Part shown: in pieces, positions 31,198 through 39,060 of the stretch
Position numbering within the stretch: position 1 is the first letter of the stretch
How the letters are laid out: every line of letters begins with the position of its first letter
Assembly: GCA_021234155.1 (NCBI GenBank)
Contig: JAJEKV010000052.1
Location: 7,053,358 to 7,117,357 of the forward strand
Reading direction: 5' to 3'
Length of the DNA stretch: 64,000 bases
Source of the DNA: Isoetes taiwanensis
Lineage: Eukaryota; Streptophyta; Lycopodiopsida; Isoetales; Isoetaceae
The notes under the pieces: model-generated
What the model was told of the DNA's origin: nothing
Database searches by the model: none
The model's input: only the letters and a program-made list of their open reading frames with translations
Translations under genes and position numbers: made by a program

Positions 31198-34133
31198 CTA
31201 GGAGGCTTGGGCTTCGGTGGTGGCGGCTTCAGAGTTTGGCTCTTCGTCGGGTGTCCGCCTTCGATAGTTCTTACCCTGTTCTCCAGGTAGTACGCGTTGT
31301 ACGCCTCCCACTTCACCATGAAGGCGTTGTGCTCCCTTAGCTTCTTCTGATAGACCTTAACAGGGTCTATCACGTACGCCTCTCGAGCTGGCCGGGGTGC
31401 TTTGACTCGGTCCCACGTCGGGTATGGTGGGGGGCTTCTGCGGCTGCTCGGGCTGCTCCGGGTCGGGCTGCTCCTGGTCGGGTACTACCTGCTCGACAAC
31501 TGGGGGTTTTGAAGAGCTTGCACCCTCGGTGTTGGGGACGAAGTCTTCGTCGGAATCATCGGTGGAGGGCGGGGTCTGGTCCGCTGAGGGTTCGTTAATG
31601 ACTAAACCCTTTACCCGCTTAACCTGCACGACTTTTCTTTTGCCCACCATCTTGCCTTTCGCCTTCTTCTTCTTCGGCTCCTCCTCTTCCCTCTTTCTCT
31701 TCTTTTCTCGACGGCGCTCTTTGGCTTCATGCTTTGCAATCCACGCCGCGAGCTCTTCCTCCTCAGCTGGCTCGAGCCTCGGCTCCCTCTGTTCCTCTCG
31801 CTCCTCAGCCTCCTTCAAACGAACCCAAGCTTCGAGCTGCTCCTCGATGGTTGGCTCAAGGGTCGGCTGCCTCTGTTCTTCCTTCTCTGTTCTTCTTTCT
31901 TCTTCATTTCCTGTTGACCCTAAACCTGGCTTAAGGATCAACCACAAGGAACCAACTTGAGCTTTCACTCAAATTGGGGTTAGAACCTCCAGATCACTTA
32001 AGGTGATCAATCTATGCAAGCAAATTTCAATGATAAGTCCAAAAACTTGAAGTTTTGTACCTTTCCCATTTCCAGAAATTGACACCTTTGTCAAAACAGT
32101 TGTGGTATTGATATGCAAATCGATTTTTTGAGTCAACCACTGTAGACTTAGTCAGAAAAGATGTAGGTACTCAAAGGTAAAGCTTCTGACCAAGTCAGAA
32201 ATATAGTTTGTGAGTTATTCGAGCTCAAAGTGCAGTCAAAATTTGGTCAATAGCAGTCAAAATCTGAAAACAGTGATTAGAGATTGGAATTTTGGAGTTG
32301 CCAGACGAGTTGTTGAGAATCTCCAAAGCAAATGTGCTTTAATGGTGATAAGGAATCTAGGCAAAAATGGTCGATTGTCATCCGGATAAGCAAAAGTAAT
32401 TTTTGTTGGATTTGGCAAAATACAGTCAAGAATAGTCAAAACAGAGTGCAAAAATTTCTAACTCAAGTTGTGAGTGGGATTTTTTGGATTTTTCAAGGCA
32501 TATAGGTTCCAGATGCTTCAAGGATTGATGGCAAATGGATCAAAGGTAATCAAAAGTACTCGGGGATTTTCTATAAAATTTTGAACAGAGGAAAAATTGT
32601 AAAGGATCATAACAGAGATAATTTCTTCAGATAGGCATCAAATTTCATTGATAGGAATGTAAATCAATCATAATAATGTTGGATAATAATAATTCAGTAC
32701 TTCAAAATCAACTTCAGGTCAATAAAAAGTTTCAATAGATAATTTCCAACCAAATCTCTTGTGACTTGATCGGGGATTACTCGAGAGACTTCCAAAATCC
32801 TTCGGTCATGCTCAAGAATGATCACAAGAAGGTTTGTAACCACGGGCCTTCAAAAAAAAAATCCTTTTGTCGAATCCCATGTTTTTATCTTAGTTTTCAA
32901 ATGTTTGCTTAATCTTAGCCTTGATTGATGGGTTTATTCGGTTCATAAAGAGTGGGAAGGTCAAAATAGGTAGATTCCGAGGGCTCTGGTGCCAAATCCG
33001 GCGAGATTCGAGGTGGAAGCGAAATTTAGGGTTCTTGGTCTGTATTTTCTCGAGAAAATAGCGATCACGATTTCGTATTTTTTTGCCCGTGATATCCATG
33101 GAATATCTTTGTATTTTTTATTTTTGCAAAGCTAGGCCATGGTTTTAAAAGGTCACTTATAGAAAATTGAAGAGGTGGATCACTTTAGCAATGGCAACCC
33201 TAATTTTTCTTTGGGAATATGCTAAGTCCTTGGGCATAATGGTCAAGAATATTCCATAAAGTATACAAGTGGCATGGCATAATGGTAAGGACTTGCAAAA
33301 GGGTCTTGGCTAGGGAAATTTGCAAAAACAAATGTCATATGAAGTGAGAAAGTATAGAGGCAATGGGGGAATGTGGATGTAATGGAGAAAGGAAAATTTG
33401 GGTAAGGCAAAATAAGGTAGACAAGGGTAAACAAAAAGGAGGGTATGGGTGTGGGAAGAAATGGCTAGAAAATCTCAATGGATAGAGATAGAATATGAAC
33501 AATGATTGGATGAGAATGGCTAAGGGATAAAATCAAGCACCATGGGGTCTTCCAAACTCTTTGACTTCCAATCTTCAAAAAATGTCTTCCAAACTTCATA
33601 ACCCAGAATCTTCTAGAGCATACTTTTTTACTAAGCATTTTGACCTCAAATAAAGTACCTCATGTAAATTTGAACCTTGAGCACTTGTTGACCTGAAGAA
33701 GGAACATCCTTTGACCTCCATATCAATGTTAAATGCCAAGGGTCTTCCAAACTTTGACCTAGTCTTCTAAAGTAAATTGACCTAGTTTGAATGCATAGAC
33801 CACAATTAGCATGTTGCCCTTTGGGGGCAACATTTCCTCCTCGACCCGATCTTCTTCTTCTTTCTCCTTCCTTGCCACTTCTTCAAGGATTTTCTGCATA
33901 ACGTCCGGCTGCTCTTCGCCCTGGACCTCTGTTCCGGCGCCGGAGTGGGCATCCTCCTCTACCTCTGTGTCACCCCCTTCTTGGTCGTTGTTGTTGTTGG
34001 GGTGCTCTTCGGACAACTCTCCCTCGCTTTGACCTTCTTGCCGAGCGACGCGCTGCCGAAGCATCTCCTGGAGTATGGCGCTGGGAGGAGTGACACCTGG
34101 AGGGACTCTAGCAGTCTGTTTGGTCCTGGCCAT
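30883..34133 (-). CDS. Cargo gene 1: retrotransposon-borne H3-like histone (spliced model)
   Basis: Proposed exons are 34133-33782, 31925-31275 and 31197-30883. Residues 1-9 are MARTKQTAR, the exact start of histone H3. Then come an acidic low-complexity linker, a K/E-rich segment with KKKKAKGK, a P/Q-rich part and a DPVKVYQKKLREHN segment. Finally STGKKRTGRK leads into ALKEIRHFQRS, PFNRLVREV, ALQEAAEQKLV, FEDSTACTVHAKRVTLM and IKGERP. Those motifs cover the H3 alphaN, alpha1, alpha2 and alpha3 helices in order with no gap, about half identical to canonical H3 by my hand alignment. Total about 430 residues against 135 for H3. One frame change at a six-base homopolymer (31429-31434) remains unexplained by splicing. 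The expected role is nucleosome incorporation or mimicry, which is inferred. Confidence 0.88.
31198..31274 (-). other. 77-nt intron in cargo gene 1
   Basis: Donor AGG|GTAAGA and acceptor CCTCCTAG|AGC. Removal joins ...YYLENR to STGKKRTGRK in phase 0 and bypasses the stop (TAG at the acceptor itself) that closes the fold's frame upstream. Reading straight through instead gives a P/R-rich run, which ends at the TGA just after the HFQRSYGF-coding stretch. The fit of donor, acceptor, phase and frame is the best evidence that this is a spliced gene. Confidence 0.82.
31275..31925 (-). CDS. Cargo gene 1 exon 2: charged linker
   Basis: Begins after TTAAGCCAG. It encodes NEEERRTEKEEQ, two repeats of the type LEP-x-EE-x-L-AW (EEQLEAWVRL and EEELAAWIAK), a basic nuclear-localisation-like run (EKKRKREEEEPKKKKAKGK), SDEDFVPN, and a Q/P/E repeat region. 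After a frame change at the six-base G/C run 31429-31434 it continues as YPTWDRVKAPRP, EAYVIDPVKVYQ and MVKWEAYNAYYLENR. The two-residue-spaced repeats suggest internal duplication. Mostly disordered; a DNA- or protein-binding role is possible but unproven. Confidence 0.7.
31926..33781 (-). other. Probable 1.86-kb intron in cargo gene 1
   Basis: AT-rich, without minus-strand coding potential, between two GC-richer exons. The proposed donor CTAG|GTCAAT and acceptor TAAGCCAG|GTTTAG are phase-matched (phase 1). A second acceptor 15 bp downstream (TCAACAG|GAAATG) has the same phase. The donor is not strong and the boundaries are less certain than for the 77-nt intron. The alternative is two separate genes. 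Confidence 0.55.
33782..34133 (-). CDS. Cargo gene 1 exon 1: H3 N-tail and acidic linker
   Basis: The ATG at 34133 is the first after the TATA box, 103 bp upstream. Codons read MARTKQTAR then VPPGVTPPSA. All eight residues after Met equal the H3 tail, including Lys4, but Lys9 and Ser10 are replaced by Val and Pro. The following 100 residues are a short helix (ILQEMLRQRVARQEG) and a low-complexity acidic stretch (NNNN, EGGDTEVEEDAH), ending near LPPKGNMLIVV. A frame read without splicing ends at 33759, so 33760-33781 would be intronic in this model. Confidence 0.85.
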
Positions 34134-34235
34134 GCTTGACGGTTCGTCGATCCGAGCTGTGCGCCAGAAGATCGCCTTGGCAAACGAGAGCAGATTTTCT
34201 AAGGAAGAACGTGAAAATGGGGAGGGTCCTAGGTC

Positions 34236-34243
34236 TATTTATA
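34236..34243 (-). promoter_or_regulatory. TATA box of cargo gene 1
   Basis: Minus-strand TATAAATA inside GTCTATAAATAGACC, about 103 bp before the first ATG (34133). Distance and context match the TATA box of cargo gene 2. Confidence 0.7.
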
Positions 34244-34333
34244 GACGGGCCATTTTAGGTCAAATTTCAAACTACCCTTTTGGGTCATCTAGAACACCTA
34301 AAACACCTAAATTTAAGCATTTCTAACCTCATG

Positions 34334-34400
34334 GTCTCACACATTGCGCCCAGACTGAAAATGAAAGTTTCATTTTTGGTCCTGGCGCGACGTGTGAGAC
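34334..34400. repeat. 67-bp hairpin palindrome P3 (upstream of cargo gene 1)
   Basis: Same outer arms as P1/P2 (GTCTCACACATTGCGCC / GGCGCGACGTGTGAGAC). The inner stem AAAATGAAA/TTTCATTTT differs in sequence from P2 yet still pairs. It lies about 90 bp upstream of the TATA box. Confidence 0.93.
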
Positions 34401-34548
34401 ATGGTGGATTCTGATGCTAAATTTTATACTTCCTAAGCATGTTTTTAGGAATGTAACATACTAATTCTAGCTAATTCCTAGTTTAAAATTCGAATTACCA
34501 AGTTATTTTTCTAGAATTCATGACTTTTTAAGGTGTTTTGGGCTCAAT

Positions 34549-34615
34549 GTCTCACACGTTGCGCCCAGCCCAAAAATTAGATTTTCATTATCTGTCCTGG
34601 CGCGACGTGTGAGAC
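34549..34615. repeat. 67-bp hairpin palindrome P4 (upstream of cargo gene 1)
   Basis: Outer arms intact. The inner stem is weaker (CAAAAATTAGATTTTCATTA). It is 215 bp from P3. Arms contain ACGTG, the core bound by plant bZIP/bHLH factors, and GGCGCG. Confidence 0.92.
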
Positions 34616-34807
34616 CATCCTTCTTTTTGAAGGTTTGGATCACTAATTTTAGTCTTTTTATGTTCTCATTCACTTTAATTGTTACTATCTTAGCATATAC
34701 TACAAAAATGAGAAAAAAATTTCCCATTTTTCGAGGTTCGAGAATCCTATCAAGTTAGTACTACTGGGAGCATGGTCAGTGCTTTGCTCTTGGTCTCCAA
34801 GAACATT

Positions 34808-34819
34808 GCTCTGATACCA
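34808..34819 (-). promoter_or_regulatory. Primer-binding site (initiator tRNA-Met)
   Basis: Minus-strand TGGTATCAGAGC one base after the 5' LTR end (CGTCACA-G). This is the standard sequence complementary to the 3' end of plant tRNA-iMet, used to prime minus-strand synthesis. Confidence 0.96.
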
Positions 34820-34820
34820 C

Positions 34821-36394
34821 TGTGACGTCCCCTATTCGTATATGATGCCTGCACCGTATACAAACAGGAGTTCATCCCCTATACCAGCTCCATCGTCTGG
34901 GGCCCTCCACATATCATCGTGGCCGTCTTTGGGTCCCCAGTGGGAAGAGTGAAGGGGTCATTTTACCCCGTCTCCCTCAGGGCCTACCTAGCTGCGGAAG
35001 CGTAAACATACATGTCAGTAAACAATATCATCACATATCCACCTCGAAGGGTGGTCTATCAACATCTGCATAGACAAAGGTCAGCACAAGACATATGGGA
35101 ATCCTACCCAAGGCTCAGACTCGAAGGGATGACTGACGGCTTGGGTCTCCAGAGTTCATTGCAGACAGAAGTCATGGCAATGGATTTGGCTGGCATAAGA
35201 ACATGGCTTCGGGTTGTCCGCTCCATCCGCCCCTCTGTGCACACTTTGCGAGTAGGTGAAAAGTGTTGGGACTGGACAGTAGCCCGCCGGATGCATAGCC
35301 AAAGGGGCTATTCCTGGGTTGCATCTCCCCAGTTCCGATGGGGCAGGTAGGGATCACTCCCTCCAGAGATCTACATGCTGACTCAAGGTGACTAGAGGGC
35401 CACTGCCCTTATTCGACTGAACCCACTGGAAAGTGTACACCACTCCACGGGTGTCGAGCCCATGCCTTGCCCGCACTCAGTGGCAAGCCATTAGACCTAG
35501 TCACAATGATCCCCGGTAGGCCTTACACACCAGAGGGATCGCTCAAGAGTCAGAACACAAACCTCCTTCTTAGCCAGTCTGGCCCCTTCACCCACAACCA
35601 GGTGTGGTTCTTGTACACAGGCCGAATTTACAGTGTGCTAGAGAGGCTAATCTAGGAGCATCTACTACCAAGCTTGAGGTCTCTACCCCCCTTCCCAATA
35701 CAAGGAGTTCACAGAGATACATCATCCATATACATCACAGAAGAACTAAAGAACTAGATCTAATCTATATCATAGAGTTAGGTTCTTTAGTTAGAGTCTG
35801 GTATCTAGAGATCTAAGTGGCTGCTATGGGCAATTTAATAGGCTAAACCTACTGATACAATGACTGGAAGACGGTTTAGGCTATTAAATTGACTAAATAC
35901 CCGATCCTTGGCTCGCTCCTCCTGCTTTGAGTTCGACCATCCTGCTGAACTGCTTGAATCAAGGAAAACTAATGGTGCAATTCGCTTAGACGGAGTCTGG
36001 GAGGCGGTTTTGACTCCTGGGGCAGCCAAAACAGAGCTCTAGAACCCTATGGACGAAAATGGCAAGTTATAGTTTCCTCCTACCTAAATAGACAAGGGGT
36101 TAGAGCTAGGGTTTCCAATTATCCCTTTAGGCATGTGGGATAATTGGGAATGGCCCACTTGCCTTTAATGGCTAGGTGGCATAAATGTATCTACATGGAA
36201 AGGTGTGCACTTTAATAAATGTGCACATTGGTAAATGTGCACATTAATAATAAATGCACATACCTTGCAAGTTGCCCCCTAGGGGCTACTGATCTGGCTA
36301 CACGTCGGCGTACATGTCAGTCGGGGTGGCGTGTACGCGTGACGAGGCAGTACAGTATACGCCCTGGGGCCGTATACTGTGCTGGAACGTCACA
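34821..36394 (-). repeat. 5' LTR (1,574 bp)
   Basis: TGTGACG...CGTCACA. It differs from the left LTR at roughly 2% of positions. About 14 differences crowd into the first 130 bp (34821-34950, the end next to the PBS), and another cluster is near 35235-35285. It retains about 65 bp (36063-36130) and 11 bp (about 36164) absent from the other LTR. The U3-end palindrome is at 36352-36380. Confidence 0.95.
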
Positions 36395-36399
36395 TCATT
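36395..36399. repeat. Target site duplication, right (TCATT)
   Basis: Identical to 19567-19571. Marks the right edge of the retrotransposon. Confidence 0.95.
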
Positions 36400-36822
36400 C
36401 ATTGTGTTGACCGTGTTGGTGCGTTCGTCGAGGCTCTTCGAACCCATCTCACGCCCTTTTACCAGATACATCATGGTCTGGAAAGCCCATCCATTTCATT
36501 GAGATACGGGAACTTCAATGCATTCTACTTCGGATTGGCGGGCAGATCGATCTACTCTTTTCCAAATGGAGTGGATTGATATTTCAAAATGTTTTGAATC
36601 CCAATTGTGCTTCTAGAGCTTCAACTAGCTCGATGAATCCCAATTGTGCTCTGTAATACCATACCAAGAGCTTCTAGAGCTTCAACTAGCTCGATGGTGC
36701 AGACTAGATCGAACATCAATCCGAGCACCTGCCAATACCAAGAGGGTTAGGGCAAAGCAGGTGAGGAAGAGAATGACGGATCAAACTTCGACAAGACCGT
36801 GGCAAAGCAGACTTCTACATCA
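36400..36822. other. Flank between retrotransposon and pogo-like element
   Basis: Open frames of about 65 codons (for example 36379-36579) show no known motif. TTCTAGAGCTTCAACTAGCT occurs twice (36609 and 36670), a local duplication. Confidence 0.45.
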
Positions 36823-38420
36823 AAGAGAGGCCAGTGGACGGAGCAACAGATGGAGGGCATCTTGGAATAGGTTAGTGAATATGGCATTTCAATTAGAGAG
36901 GCCTCTAGGAGATCCGGTATACTTGAGTCTACCATATGTGATTGGCAATATAGGAGAGTTACCCATAAACAAAAGAAACATCCCCATGTCCTCACTCCCA
37001 AGCAAGAAGAAGAACTAGTTGCCTGAGGTCTTGAGAGGGCAAACTCAGGTACTGGGGGTTACCATGACTGCAGTCAAGGGCAAAGCAGGCCAAAATGGCT
37101 AATGCTGAGGACATAAACATATTAGATGGTATGCCATGCAATAAGTGGTGGAAGCTCTTCAAGCAGAGGCATCCTAATATAACTTTGTAGAGGGCAAGGA
37201 CACTTGCCATGAATCAGCCAAACCTAGACATGTTCTACAATGGCCTCAAGACCATCTATATTGAGTTTTCTTATCCCCCTTCCAGGATTTGGAATGCTGA
37301 TGAAATTGGGATACAAGCAGGCAATAGGTGCCCACTGCAAGGAAGGGTGCATGAGATGTCAATGAGTTTGTCATGAACTCTAGAGAGTGGGTGACAATTC
37401 TGGTAGTGTTAATGCTGAAGGATATAGATTACCCAACTTATATATCTTTATGGGTAAAACGGTGAAGGTAGATTACATAAGCAGATGTGAAGAAGGGGCA
37501 GTCTAGGCAGTGCTGCAACATGCATGGATGACCATTGAGCTCTTTAAGTCATGATTGTCACAACTTTCGATCTAGGGTACCTGAGGAGTGTCACCAGAGA
37601 ATCCACACCTAATTTTCTTGGCTGCAAAAGCATTCGGTCACTACTCCCAGCCCACACAATCCACAAACTCCATATTGCTTGTTTTGCCCCATTCAAGGCA
37701 GCCTTCAAGAAGTTGAGGGTTGATTGGATGTGTGTGAGGAGCAAGGTAGAGCCCAAGAGAGAAGAGATTGTTGAGGTGATATCCAATGCAATTCATGCTA
37801 GGCTTAACACCTGATAACATAAGGGCAGGTTTAGTGCCACAGGCATTTACCCCTTCGATAGCACAAAGGTGGTGGCAGCTAGTACAAATAAGGCTTGTGC
37901 ACCTATGAAGGCAATGTACCTCAGCATGTTGCAAGTGACTCTCAATATACAAGTGATGATGGGAGTGACCTGGACAATGATGATAATGATGAGGATCAAG
38001 AAGAGGAGAATGGTGGTGTTGTTCGTGACGACACGTACGAGGTTTTCAACCTTGTTCCCAATGCCCCTAGCTAGGTGCAAGTTGCCACAAGTAAGCAATT
38101 GTGATGTGCAGGGTGAACTGCCACCAGACTTTGAGAGAGGAGATGCATGTTTGCCATGCAGAGGCAACTGAAAATGGACTCCAATCACAAGATGGAAGAA
38201 GGAGAGATAAGGTCTCCGACGTGGCAGGATTGGTTCACATTAGATCAGCCACCTTCTGTGATTAGGGTTGAGAAAGCCATGACGGCACAACCTGAACTAG
38301 AGAAAAGCGAGCAATTGAAGACTTAAAATCGCGACAGCTAAGAAGAGGGCATTGAGAGAAGAAGAGAAGAAGAGGGTTTAAGCTAGGAGGGAAGAAAGAG
38401 ACAACAAAAAAAGAGCTAAG
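36823..38420 (+). pseudogene. Pogo/Tigger-like (Tc1-mariner) transposase, decayed
   Basis: A DDE transposase related to the CENP-B family. The N-terminal psq-type helix-turn-helix reads KRGQWTEQQMEGILE, stop, VSEYGISIREASRRSG, STICDWQYR, HVLTPKQEEELVA. The CENP-B-type second HTH reads WWKLFKQRHPNITL, stop, RARTLAMNQPN. The DDE domain shows RIWNADEIG (first Asp), REWVTILVVLM, ENPHLIFL at the second Asp position (Asp lost, LAAKAFG instead of LDGHxSH), HIACFAPFKAAFKKL and FSATGIYPFD. A basic tail follows at about 38330-38420. Stops at 36868, 37052 and elsewhere plus frame shifts make it nonfunctional. No terminal repeats were identified. Confidence 0.85.
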
Positions 38421-39060
38421 ACCCAATTTGAGCTTGGGGCCAAGAGTTCGGGAAATTCATGTATCCACATGGCCAGTCAGAAGTGGCATCCATCTTCAGC
38501 ACTCAAAGGCCTACAGATATGGAAGTCAATAAGAGAAGGTTGGACCTTCCGAATAGAAGGAGGGTTAGAATGGGAAAGAGGCCTGTTTGGGTAGGTGCCA
38601 CTCAAACACAGGATGGAGCAACTGAAATGGACTTGCCTTCTAGCCAATCCCCAATCAGCATTGGTGGTCACATACCTGTAGTCAAGCCCATTCCAAACAG
38701 GGTTGACAACATTGCATCTCCTTGCACAAGATGGGACTTGTCATCACATGTTCAGCTTGGTGGAAGTGTACATGATGAGGTTGATCGGCTATGCTGATGT
38801 GCACTGGCCCAGCAGGTGATCAGCTCCCTGAAATTGACAAGGCAAGAATTATTAGGGGAATGGTGGCTGACGGTGTACAAGGAGATATAATATCCAAGGC
38901 CAAAGGCATGGATCTTGAATTTGCGATTGCATGGAGGAAAGAACTTGCTGAGGTAATACTAGGTCTTCAAATATTTAGTCCAATTCACTCTCTTGTGAAT
39001 AAAGGTATTTATTTCCTTGTATCAGTCACTAAACAACCCTAAATCCATGCAGGTATCTAG
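38421..39060 (+). other. Two unidentified open frames after the transposase remnant
   Basis: 38459-38797 (112 codons) and 38791-39042 (83 codons) overlap by a few bases. Motifs such as SPISIGGHIPVV and DKARIIRGMVADGVQGDIIS look protein-like but I recognise no family. They may be the C-terminus or a second ORF of the pogo-like element. Confidence 0.35.

Larger units (their letters stand above)
19572..36394 (-). mobile_element. Complete Ty3/gypsy chromovirus carrying two cargo genes
   Basis: A 16,823-bp LTR retrotransposon read right to left: 5' LTR, PBS, cargo gene 1 (H3-like histone), cargo gene 2 (unknown), gag, protease, RT-RNase H, integrase, chromodomain, PPT, 3' LTR. LTR ends are TGTGACG...CGTCACA and the target duplication is TCATT. 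The PR-RT-RH-IN order and the C-terminal chromodomain place it among chromoviruses. Gag starts about 6.3 kb from the PBS, whereas well under 2 kb is usual. The extra length is the cargo. Gag-pol carries stops in the zinc knuckle, protease and chromodomain, a frameshift in RT, a RH-IN deletion, a 1.24-kb insertion before protease and a 0.37-kb retroposon before the chromodomain. This copy cannot move on its own. Confidence 0.96.

Noticed and set aside
33243-33434. Minus-strand frames in 31.93-33.78 kb as coding
   Set aside because: AT-rich low-complexity translations without motifs, in a region best explained as an intron.
30883-34133. A host H3 gene that a retrotransposon merely inserted near
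   Set aside because: The sequence lies inside matching TCATT duplications, between PBS and gag. A host gene would be outside the LTR-bounded unit.
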